Source: Myxococcales bacterium (lineage in GTDB: Bacteria > Myxococcota > Polyangia > Fen-1088). Taken from it: 6,560 nucleotides of DNA. Of this stretch, positions 1 to 6,550 are shown piece by piece. Location of the stretch: positions 1 to 6,560 of the forward strand of contig PMJE01000332.1 of NCBI GenBank assembly GCA_003157315.1. Direction: 5' to 3'. The notes under the pieces are model-generated. The model had not been told where the DNA came from and made no database searches. It was given only the letters and a program-made list of their open reading frames with translations. Numbering within the stretch: position 1 is the stretch's first letter; each line of letters starts with the position of its first letter. The translations under genes were made by a program, and so were the position numbers.

Positions 1-1
1 G

Positions 2-2401
2 CCTGTTACCGGCGGCAATATCCCGGCCGGCGGTTCCACGACAGCAGGCGGCGGTTCGACGACCAGCAGTACGGCCGTGACCGGTGGCACGTCCAGCGCG
101 GGCGGCGTAACCAGTTTGGGCGGCGCAACCAGCTCGGGCGGCGCAACCAGCTCGGGCGGCGCAACTAGCGCGGGCGGCGCAACCGGTCGGGGCGGGGCTA
201 CCAGCGCGGGCGGGACAGCCGGCGCGGGCGGGGTAACCAGCGGTGGCGGCGCAACCAGCGTGGGCGGCGCACCCGTCCGCGGTGGCACAACTAGCCTGGG
301 CGGCGCGACCAGCTCAGGCGGGACAACCAGCTCCGGCGGTGTGACGACCACGGGCGGCGCTGTGCCGGACGGTGGAACACCGCCAGCGGGTCAGCGGATA
401 AAGGTCGTGTTGAATCCTGACTGGACGTTCTACAAAGGTGACATGACCGGCGCGGAAGCGACCGGCTTCGGCGACTCGACGTGGAGCAAAGTAAATCTGC
501 CCCACGTGTTTGACACTCCCTACTATTCACTCAAGAAGGGGGTCTTCTGGTACGTAGGATACGGCTGGTACAGGAAGCATTTCAACGCCCAAGCGGACTG
601 GATAAGCTCCAAGAGAATTGTCCTGGAGTTTGAAGCGGCCTTTCAGGTCGCCGAAGTGTATGTGAATGGAAAACTGGTGGGAGAACACAAGGGCGGATTT
701 ACGGGGTTCTATTTCGACATAACCAGCGCCGTCACTGCCGGCGACAATGTTATCGCGGTACGGGTAAACAACCTTTGGGACGCTCAGATCGCGCCGCGCG
801 GGGGTGACTGGTTGTTCCTAGGGGGCATCCACAGGGACGTGTTCCTTGTCGTTACCAATCCCCTGCACGTGACCTGGTACGGTACGTTTGTCACCACGCC
901 CCAGGTCTCTGCCGCCCAGGCAACGGTCGACGTCAAGACCGAAGTAAAGAATGAAAACGCAGCATCCGTGAGCTGCAAGGTTACCACAACTATCGTCGAC
1001 GCAACTGACGCCGTGGTGGCGTCTATGGAAAGCACTCAATCGATAGCCGCAGGGGCGGTGTATGAGTTTGACCAGACCAGTCCGGCGATTGCCAATCCGC
1101 ATCTGTGGTCTCCCGAAACACCATATATGTATAAGGTGAACACAACCGTGTCGGATGGAACTGGTGCAGTGGACAACTACGAAAGTCCGCTCGGCATACG
1201 GTCGATCCAGTGGACGGCTGAACAGGGGTTCTTTCTCAATGGAGCGCACTATCTGATCAATGGCATCAATGCACATGACGATCGCGCCGGCTGGGGTATT
1301 GCGCAGACCAATGCAGGCTTCCGAAGAGACGTGAAGCTCATGAAGGATACTGGCTTCAACTTCATCAGAGAATGCCATGACCCCCATGACGTTTCCTGGG
1401 ATGACGCGGCGGATCAGTTGGGGATACTTGAATGGCCGGAGAACGATTTCTGGGGAGTGGGCCACTTTGTTTCCGACGAGACCGGCGGTTGGAACCAAAG
1501 CTCCTATCCGACCAGGACTGCGGATGAGCAACCATTCCAAGACAATCTGAAGCAGCAGTTGACGGAGTTCATTCGCGAAAGAAGAAACCATCCGAGCATC
1601 ATTGTGTGGAGCATGGGGAATGAAACGTTCGACGTGACGAGCGGAACACCCATGACCAATTGCAAGGCGTTCTACAAGGTCTTGTCGGCGCTAGCCGAAT
1701 CTCTCGATCCGTCGAGGCTTTCTGCGGTGGGTGGCGCGCAACGAAGTGGGTTCGATCAATTGGCAAGTGTCATTGGATACAATGGGGATGGCGCGACCAT
1801 CTCGCTGGATCTAGATCCCGGAAAGCCCAGTCTGGTGACTGAATACTACGACCACAATGGTCCTACGCCCTTCGCATGGCGAGCCGGAAAGGTACGATGG
1901 GTTGGGTTTGGCTACGGCTCGTACCTCACCGACAACGGAGGACTGGGCGGTCTGGTTGACTACTATCGGATTCCCGGCCCGGAGTGGTATCAATACCGGC
2001 AGGAACTGCTAGGAACTGCCTACACCCTGCCTACCGCCGGTACAGCGGCGAAGATCGTCCTGACCGCGGATAACCTCACCATCGGCAACGATGGCACAGA
2101 TGATACCGAGCTTACCGCCCAACTAGTCTCCGCGGCGGGCACGGCTGTCGATAGCACCGCCCCGATCACGCTTACGGTAACCTCAGGCGGGGGACTATTC
2201 CCCACTGGGGCCTCAATGACCTTTGACAATAGCAAGTGTCCGGACACAAGGTGCATACGATACGGCATGGCAAAGATGACCATGAGGTCCTATACGCCGG
2301 GAGCCATTACGGTGACCGCGACGTCTCCGGGACTGACGAGCGCCAGCGTAACCGTCAATTGTGTCGAAAGGAGCGGCTTGTCAGCGGGATACGGGGGCTA
2401 G
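2..2401 (+). CDS. Secreted glycoside hydrolase family 2 (beta-galactosidase-like), 5'-truncated by window edge
   Basis: GH2 enzymes are retaining exo-glycosidases that remove beta-linked galactose, glucuronate or mannose from glycans; the exact substrate cannot be read here. The frame is open to the window edge, so the GTG at 77 is not the true start, and any export signal lies upstream. Residues below count from that GTG. Residues 1-105 are a Gly/Thr/Ser linker. Residues 108-261 form the sugar-binding jelly roll (WYRKHF; VAEVYVNGK; IAPRGGDWLFLGGIHRDV). An Ig-like domain spans about 262-372 and the TIM barrel about 373-655. NHPSIIVWSMGNE supplies the acid/base Glu516, and LVTEYYDHNG supplies the nucleophile Glu589, 73 residues later. 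The barrel ends with GLVDYYRIPGPEWYQYR. Residues 659-765 form a last Ig-like domain (KIVLTADNLTIGNDG) resembling the GH2 C-terminal domain 5, with a CPDTRC cysteine pair. The core uses rare AGA/AGG/ATA codons, unlike the next gene. GH2 membership is firm; 'beta-galactosidase' is only the commonest label. Confidence 0.93.
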   Translation, partial: PVTGGNIPAGGSTTAGGGSTTSSTAVTGGTSSAGGVTSLGGATSSGGATSSGGATSAGGATGRGGATSAGGTAGAGGVTSGGGATSVGGAPVRGGTTSLGGATSSGGTTSSGGVTTTGGAVPDGGTPPAGQRIKVVLNPDWTFYKGDMTGAEATGFGDSTWSKVNLPHVFDTPYYSLKKGVFWYVGYGWYRKHFNAQADWISSKRIVLEFEAAFQVAEVYVNGKLVGEHKGGFTGFYFDITSAVTAGDNVIAVRVNNLWDAQIAPRGGDWLFLGGIHRDVFLVVTNPLHVTWYGTFVTTPQVSAAQATVDVKTEVKNENAASVSCKVTTTIVDATDAVVASMESTQSIAAGAVYEFDQTSPAIANPHLWSPETPYMYKVNTTVSDGTGAVDNYESPLGIRSIQWTAEQGFFLNGAHYLINGINAHDDRAGWGIAQTNAGFRRDVKLMKDTGFNFIRECHDPHDVSWDDAADQLGILEWPENDFWGVGHFVSDETGGWNQSSYPTRTADEQPFQDNLKQQLTEFIRERRNHPSIIVWSMGNETFDVTSGTPMTNCKAFYKVLSALAESLDPSRLSAVGGAQRSGFDQLASVIGYNGDGATISLDLDPGKPSLVTEYYDHNGPTPFAWRAGKVRWVGFGYGSYLTDNGGLGGLVDYYRIPGPEWYQYRQELLGTAYTLPTAGTAAKIVLTADNLTIGNDGTDDTELTAQLVSAAGTAVDSTAPITLTVTSGGGLFPTGASMTFDNSKCPDTRCIRYGMAKMTMRSYTPGAITVTATSPGLTSASVTVNCVERSGLSAGYGG
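11..388 (+). repeat. Hexapeptide (18-bp) tandem repeat coding for a Gly-Gly-x-Thr-Ser-x linker
   Basis: Twenty-one consecutive 18-bp units lie in one unbroken register inside the GH2 reading frame. From base 83 to 388 there are 17 units that each begin Gly-Gly: for example GGVTSL, GGATSS, GGATSA, GGATGR, GGTTSL, then the drifting GGAVPD and GGTPPA at the end. Before base 83 the register continues as GGNIPA, GGSTTA, GGGSTT and SSTAVT. The units at 119-136 and 137-154 are identical at the DNA level, which suggests recent duplication. Such flexible, Thr/Ser-rich linkers commonly separate the export signal from the catalytic domain in myxobacterial surface proteins. The array probably extends left of the window. 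Confidence 0.9.
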
Positions 2402-2479
2402 TTCCGCCCGTCAGATTGGGGGGCGCGGGGCGGCATGAGGAAGCAGGGCTTGGCTGTCGCACGGGTGCCGTGGGACAAG

Positions 2480-2485
2480 TACACT
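2480..2485 (+). promoter_or_regulatory. Possible -10 element (TACACT) just upstream of the radical SAM gene
   Basis: TACACT matches four of six bases of the bacterial -10 consensus and ends 7 bases before the ATG at 2493. Transcription would then start at or next to the start codon, giving a leaderless mRNA. That would fit the lack of a close Shine-Dalgarno sequence. No convincing -35 element is visible at the right distance (TGTCGC at 2455-2460 is a poor match). The gene could instead be read through from the GH2 gene 91 bp upstream. Weak evidence. Confidence 0.2.
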
Positions 2486-2492
2486 TCTCGCG

Positions 2493-5309
2493 ATGATCAG
2501 CACATGCGCCCGGCATCCCTATGCGGCTTTTCTGGCCGAGGTGCAGAAACCGTCGCGCTACGTAGGCGGTGAATACAACCAGATCCGCAAAGATCCGGCC
2601 ACGGTGCGGGCGCGGGTGTGTCTGGCTTTTCCCGATGCCTACGAGATCGGGATGTCCCATTTGGGCAGCAAGATCCTGTATTCGCTGCTCAATCGGACGC
2701 CCGGCATCGCGTGCGAGCGCGTCTTTGCGCCGTGGATCGACATGGAGGCGGAACTGCGCGGTCGCGGGTTGCCGCTGCTCACCTTGGAGAGCGCAAGCCG
2801 GCTTGATGATTTCGACGTGCTAGGCTTTTCCCTGCAGTACGAGCTGAACTTCACCCTGGTGCTCAACATCTTGGATCTGTCCGGCCTGGCCCTGCGTACG
2901 GTCGACCGGCCTGAGCACGCGCCTCTGGTTCTGGGCGGCGGCCCGCTCGCCACACATCCCGAGCCGCTGGCGCCCTTCGTCGACGCGTTCTTCATCGGCG
3001 AGGCCGAGGAGTTTCTGCCTGCGCTCTGTCTTGCAGCGGCCGAGCTACGCCGCGCGCAGGTGCCGCGGCTGGAAAGACTAGCCCGGCTCGCGAGCCGTTT
3101 TCCGCTCTACGTGCCTAGCCTGTATCGCACCTCGCGTGACCCAGCCACCGGCCTGCTTACGGTGGCTGAGTCGCTCGATGCGCGCGCGCCAGCGGCGGTG
3201 CGGCGCGCATGGGTTGCCGAGATCAATCGCTATCCCTTCCCTGATGACTCGCCCTTGCCTTTTGCCGAGGCGGTGTTCGATCGCATGGCGGTGGAGATCG
3301 CGCGCGGCTGCACAGAAGGGTGTCGCTTCTGCCAGGCGGGCGTGGTGTATCGGCCGGTGCGCGAGCGCGATCCGGTGGCAGTGGTGGACGCGCTGCTGGA
3401 AGGCATCCGCAAGGGCGGGTACGACGAAACCTCGCTGGCTTCGTTGTCGCCAGCCGACTATTCTTGCGTGTCGCCGCTGATGAAGACCGCCATCGGCCGG
3501 CTGCGCGAACGAAAGGTGTCGCTGTCGGTTTCTTCGTTGCGCGCCTATGGGCTGCACGACGATCTCTTGGGCGAGATGGCGAGCCTGGGAATGCCGGGCC
3601 TCACCTTTTCGCCGGAAGCCGGAACCCAGCGCATGCGGGACGTGGTGAGCAAGAACGTGTCCGAGGCCGACATCCTGGAATCGGCCCACCGCGTGTTTTC
3701 GCGTGGCCAGCAGCGCATGAAGCTGTACTTCATGATCGGGCTGCCCAGCGAGACCGACGAAGACGTGCTGGGCATTGTCGAGACCGCGGCGCGCGTGCAG
3801 GAGATCGGCCGACGCTATCTGCGTGGGGCCAAGGTGACGGCCGCGGTGTCCATCTTCGTGCCCAAGCCGCACACACCCCTGCAGTGGGCAGCCATGGACA
3901 GCCGCGAGCTGACCGCGCACAAGCAGGCGCTGCTGGACGAGCGAGGCCGCCGTCTGGGCGTGACGGTGAAGATGCACGACAACACCCAGTCGCACTTGGA
4001 GGCCATCTTCGCCCGCGGGGATCGCGCCTGCGCGGACTTGCTCGAGCGGGCTTTTCGACTCGGCTGTCGCTTCGACGGCTGGGACGAGGTCTTGCGCAAA
4101 GATCTGTGGGAGCGCGCTATTGCCGAGGAGCATGCAGCCTCGGGCTTCGATCCGGAACGCTATCTCGGCAACTTGGGCGAGCAAAGCCGGCTGCCTTGGG
4201 ACCATATCGACACCGGCGTGGCCACCGATTTTCTGCGTTCCGAGTACCGCAAGGCGCTCGCGCATCGGTTGTCGCCCCCCTGTGGCAAGCCCGCGCAGCG
4301 GCTGTTGCATCCATCGAACGTGGCCGAGGCCGTGGCGGCCGCGGCCGACAAGCTGGTCTGCTACGACTGCGGCCTAGCCTGCGACCTCGATGAGATGAAG
4401 CGGCTGCGACTCTTCTTCCTGCGGCGTATGAACGCTTGGGCGCCGGTCGAGCGTCCCGCAGCGGCAGCGCGGCCGGCTGCGGGCAAGCGTGTGGCGGCGC
4501 CCCGGCCGCTCACCCGTTTTGCCCAGGTCGAGGCGCGCCGCTATCGCCTGCGCTACACCAAGCTGGGCCAGGCTGCGTATCTGGCGCATCTCGATCTGGT
4601 GCGCCACCTGCCGCGCATCTTCCGCCGCGCCGGACTCGACATCGCCTATTCGCATGGTTTCCATCCCAAGCCTGGACTCTGCTTCGGGCCTGCCCTGGGC
4701 CTGGGCATGTCGTCGCTGGGCGAGCTACTGGACGTGAAGCTGAGTGACGAGCTCACCCCGGCCGAGCTGCTGCACCGGCTGAACGCGGTTTCGCTGACCG
4801 GGATCGAGTTTCTTGCTGCGGCGGCCCTGCAGGAATCCGAGCCGGCGTTGGGCAGGGTGCTGGCGCGGGCGCAATATGTCGTCCGGCTGCCTGAGGGAGC
4901 GAGCGCAGCCACTGCGCTCGGGGTCTACGCTTCGGGCGCGCCCCTGCTGGCCGCGCGGCGCGAGCGGCGAGATAGCCGGAGGTCGGCACCGGCGGAGCGG
5001 GTAGACGTGCGGCCGTCACTGACCGACGTGTCCACCACGAGCGAAGCGCAGGCGCGTCTGCTTGCCGCGAAGCTGGGCTGGCTGGGCGCCTCGCCCGACG
5101 ACCTGCTCAGCTTCGGTGTGGTGGTCAGTGCCATGGGCAGCGCGCGGCCGGTGGAGGTGGTCGAAGCCCTCACCGACCCATTTGTTGCGCGTGGCGCGTC
5201 GATTGCGCGGCTGGGACTGTGGGCGGCGGCGGGAAAGGGCGCGTCCCAGGATGAGGGTGCGGCCTCGGTTGACCCGCTCCTGGTTACTGGGCGACCAACG
5301 TGCGCGTGA
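2493..5309 (+). CDS. B12-binding-type radical SAM protein (TIGR03960 type) fused to DUF2344/TIGR03936 domain
   Basis: This is a cytoplasmic iron-sulfur enzyme of a conserved family whose reaction is not established. Residues 1-200 are the N-terminal Rossmann-like, B12-binding-type domain (family signatures KPSRYVGGEYNQIRKD, FPDAYEIGMSHLG, GFSLQYEL and LGGGPLATHPEP). The radical SAM barrel spans about 266-480. Cys273, Cys277 and Cys280 in GCTEGCRFCQAG form the CxxxCxxC motif that holds the 4Fe-4S cluster reductively cleaving S-adenosylmethionine. Further family motifs are SPEAGTQRMRD near 377 and MIGLPSETDED at 414. The segment with FARGDRA and CRFDGWDEV leads to a second cysteine group (Cys597, Cys623, Cys626, Cys630). 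An Ala/Pro-rich linker (about 636-682) joins the DUF2344 domain (from 683, RYRLRYTKLGQAAYLAHLDL, then YSHGFHPKP). In many bacteria the DUF2344 part sits beside genes for RNase E/G and ribosomal protein L21; neither is seen here. ATG 2493 is chosen because the family similarity begins almost at once and no in-frame start is visible just upstream. No good Shine-Dalgarno sequence precedes it. Confidence 0.95.
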   Translation: MISTCARHPYAAFLAEVQKPSRYVGGEYNQIRKDPATVRARVCLAFPDAYEIGMSHLGSKILYSLLNRTPGIACERVFAPWIDMEAELRGRGLPLLTLESASRLDDFDVLGFSLQYELNFTLVLNILDLSGLALRTVDRPEHAPLVLGGGPLATHPEPLAPFVDAFFIGEAEEFLPALCLAAAELRRAQVPRLERLARLASRFPLYVPSLYRTSRDPATGLLTVAESLDARAPAAVRRAWVAEINRYPFPDDSPLPFAEAVFDRMAVEIARGCTEGCRFCQAGVVYRPVRERDPVAVVDALLEGIRKGGYDETSLASLSPADYSCVSPLMKTAIGRLRERKVSLSVSSLRAYGLHDDLLGEMASLGMPGLTFSPEAGTQRMRDVVSKNVSEADILESAHRVFSRGQQRMKLYFMIGLPSETDEDVLGIVETAARVQEIGRRYLRGAKVTAAVSIFVPKPHTPLQWAAMDSRELTAHKQALLDERGRRLGVTVKMHDNTQSHLEAIFARGDRACADLLERAFRLGCRFDGWDEVLRKDLWERAIAEEHAASGFDPERYLGNLGEQSRLPWDHIDTGVATDFLRSEYRKALAHRLSPPCGKPAQRLLHPSNVAEAVAAAADKLVCYDCGLACDLDEMKRLRLFFLRRMNAWAPVERPAAAARPAAGKRVAAPRPLTRFAQVEARRYRLRYTKLGQAAYLAHLDLVRHLPRIFRRAGLDIAYSHGFHPKPGLCFGPALGLGMSSLGELLDVKLSDELTPAELLHRLNAVSLTGIEFLAAAALQESEPALGRVLARAQYVVRLPEGASAATALGVYASGAPLLAARRERRDSRRSAPAERVDVRPSLTDVSTTSEAQARLLAAKLGWLGASPDDLLSFGVVVSAMGSARPVEVVEALTDPFVARGASIARLGLWAAAGKGASQDEGAASVDPLLVTGRPTCA

Positions 5310-5344
5310 GCGGCCAGCGTGGGCGGCTTCCCCACAAAGCGCAG

Positions 5345-6481
5345 TTACTGCGAGCGGGCGATGCAGTGGCCGCCACCCGAATCTAGGCGGCAGAGACCCG
5401 CAGGGTCGCAATCAGTGTTGCCGGTACAGGGCTTGGGTGCGCAGTACAGGCCTTCTCCACCGAGGCTGGGCTGGACAATGAGCTGGAAGCCCAAGAGCGA
5501 TGCGCCGGGCGCGACGCAGGCAAGCAGGGGATCCTGGTCGCACAGGAAGCTGGAGGAGCATCGGACCAGACAAAGCTGGCGGCCATCGCCGAAGACCGTG
5601 CAGTCGGATCCGACGGGACACAAGTCACTGGTGCAGTCGTGCGAGCACAGTCCCAAGGCGCCCAGATCGGAGCACAATCCGGTCACGCAAAGATCGTTGC
5701 GGCGGACGCCAGTGGCGTCGAGACAAGGCCCGCCCAGATCGGCCGGCACATCGGCAAAGCACCCGTGGACCCAGGATGCGCCGCTGGGCCAGCCGGGCAG
5801 GGTGCGGCAGTGAAGTCCACCAGTGCAGTCTGCATCAGACTTGCAGCCAGGCAGGCAAAGTTGGGTTTCCCACGGGTCGGCGTGACCGGAATTCGTGGCT
5901 GCGGTCGCCAGGTTTGCGCAAACATTTCCGACCGGGCAGTCACTCTTCTGGCACGAGGAGGTGCACATGCCACCGAGCGGTCCGGTGGTGCATGGGCTGG
6001 CGGCCGAGCAGAAGCAATGGAGATTCGTTGCGCACTGCTGGTCGGCCTGACAGGGCGCACCCATCTCGTTGGCCAACACGATGATGAAGCCGGTGTGCGT
6101 CTTGGTGGCCTTGCTGCCCATCGAGCCGAAAGCCCACAGGGTGACATCGTACAGTCCTGGCTCAGCGAAAGTGTGGGACGGGGTGACGGATGGGTCGTCG
6201 GATGTGCCGTCACTGAATTGCCAACGGTACTGGCTAAAGGTGGTGGTGGTGATAGGCACGAACTGGACCGCGAAAGGAGCCGTGCCGGTGCAGGACGGCA
6301 CGGCAGGATCGAACTGCAGGCAGTCCTTCACGGTGAAGTCCACCTCCGGGGGAGGCGGACCGACATCGGCGGGCGGAGCCAGGTCTGGGGGCGCACTGTC
6401 TGGCCCCGCGTCCACCTCGGGCAACGGCCTGCCGTGGCAGGAGGCAAGCAGGATGACAGGAAGAAGAACACGCCGGCACAT
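5345..6481 (-). CDS. Lipoprotein with one PKD domain and a Cys-rich C-terminal region
   Basis: I recognise the architecture but not a named gene; the role is unknown, probably cell-surface binding or structure. The start is ATG 6481, preceded by GAGGG five bases away. It yields a short lipoprotein signal peptide, MCRR plus a hydrophobic run, ending in the lipobox LASC with lipidated Cys15. A longer frame beginning at 6550 would bury this signal behind 23 residues. Residues 16-48 are an Asp/Ala/Pro-rich linker (VDAGPDSAPPDLAPPADV) typical of myxobacterial lipoproteins. Residues 65-136 are a PKD fold (APFAVQF; YRWQFSDGTS; HTFAEPGLYDVTLWAF). From residue 144 to near the end there are 30 cysteines in loosely repeating units such as CKSDADCTGGLHC and CPVGSDC; Cys54 and Cys64 may make one further pair just before the PKD domain. 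His follows the lipid Cys, so an Asp-type inner-membrane retention signal is absent, which fits outer-membrane placement. The length is 378 residues; the stop is TAA at 5347-5345, 35 bp from the convergent radical SAM gene. Confidence 0.88.
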   Translation of the reverse strand: MCRRVLLPVILLASCHGRPLPEVDAGPDSAPPDLAPPADVGPPPPEVDFTVKDCLQFDPAVPSCTGTAPFAVQFVPITTTTFSQYRWQFSDGTSDDPSVTPSHTFAEPGLYDVTLWAFGSMGSKATKTHTGFIIVLANEMGAPCQADQQCATNLHCFCSAASPCTTGPLGGMCTSSCQKSDCPVGNVCANLATAATNSGHADPWETQLCLPGCKSDADCTGGLHCRTLPGWPSGASWVHGCFADVPADLGGPCLDATGVRRNDLCVTGLCSDLGALGLCSHDCTSDLCPVGSDCTVFGDGRQLCLVRCSSSFLCDQDPLLACVAPGASLLGFQLIVQPSLGGEGLYCAPKPCTGNTDCDPAGLCRLDSGGGHCIARSQ

Positions 6482-6485
6482 ACGT

Positions 6486-6490
6486 CCCTC
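6486..6490 (-). promoter_or_regulatory. Shine-Dalgarno site GAGGG for the PKD/Cys-rich lipoprotein
   Basis: On the minus strand GAGGG sits four bases before the ATG at 6481. It supports this internal start over the upstream ATG at 6550. A -10-like TATACT lies directly next to it (6496 to 6491, minus strand). If that hexamer were the active promoter, the Shine-Dalgarno site would lie upstream of the transcript start, so probably only one of the two is real. No matching -35 element is visible. Confidence 0.5.
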
Positions 6491-6525
6491 AGTATAGCCC
6501 GTCGGGGCCGGAGCGTAGGGAGGGA

Positions 6526-6550
6526 ATGGGAACCCTGCCAGGGTTCCCAT
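6526..6550. promoter_or_regulatory. Perfect palindrome with 12-bp arms, candidate operator or hairpin
   Basis: The arm ATGGGAACCCTG is followed by one central C and then its exact reverse complement, giving a 25-bp perfect dyad. Its centre lies 57 bp upstream of the lipoprotein ATG, a normal position for a regulator's operator. It could also fold as RNA into an 11-bp stem with a three-base loop, and so end transcripts entering from either side. Neither flank has a clear T-tract, so a classic intrinsic terminator is less likely. The ATG inside the left end of the minus-strand arm creates the misleading upstream start at 6550. Confidence 0.6.

Noticed and set aside
77..79. GTG as the start of the GH2 gene
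   Set aside because: The same frame and the same six-residue repeat run on upstream to base 2 with no stop, and no signal peptide follows the GTG, so the real start lies left of the window.
119..172. CRISPR-like or mobile repeat from the regular 18-bp units
   Set aside because: The units are directly adjacent without spacers, vary in a codon-wise manner and stay in the reading frame, so they are a protein-coding tandem repeat.
818..1591. Antisense open frame of 257 codons opposite the GH2 gene
   Set aside because: It covers conserved GH2 domains on the other strand and its product shows no domain, signal or start-site support.
2404..2433. Terminator after the GH2 gene from CCGCCC and GGGCGG
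   Set aside because: The arms are six bases with an 18-base loop and there is no T-tract; such pairs are common by chance in GC-rich DNA.
3078..4310. Long antisense open frame of 410 codons opposite the radical SAM gene
   Set aside because: It lies wholly inside a firmly identified gene, its His/Arg/Gln-rich translation has no recognisable domain, and long shadow frames are expected opposite GC-rich coding sequence.
3320..4393. Same-strand open frame of 357 codons in another frame of the radical SAM gene
   Set aside because: It overlaps the catalytic domain of a well-supported gene, and its Arg/Gly/Ala-rich translation is typical of an out-of-frame reading of GC-rich DNA.
5310..5352. Intrinsic terminator between the convergent genes
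   Set aside because: Only two small dyads are visible (GTGGG/CCCAC at 5319-5335 and CGCAG/CTGCG at 5340-5352, the latter around the lipoprotein stop codon). Both have five-base arms and neither has a clear T-tract.
6482..6550. Extension of the lipoprotein to an upstream ATG at 6550
   Set aside because: The extra 23 residues would precede a clean lipoprotein signal peptide, and the ATG is part of the palindrome; the ATG at 6481 has a Shine-Dalgarno site.
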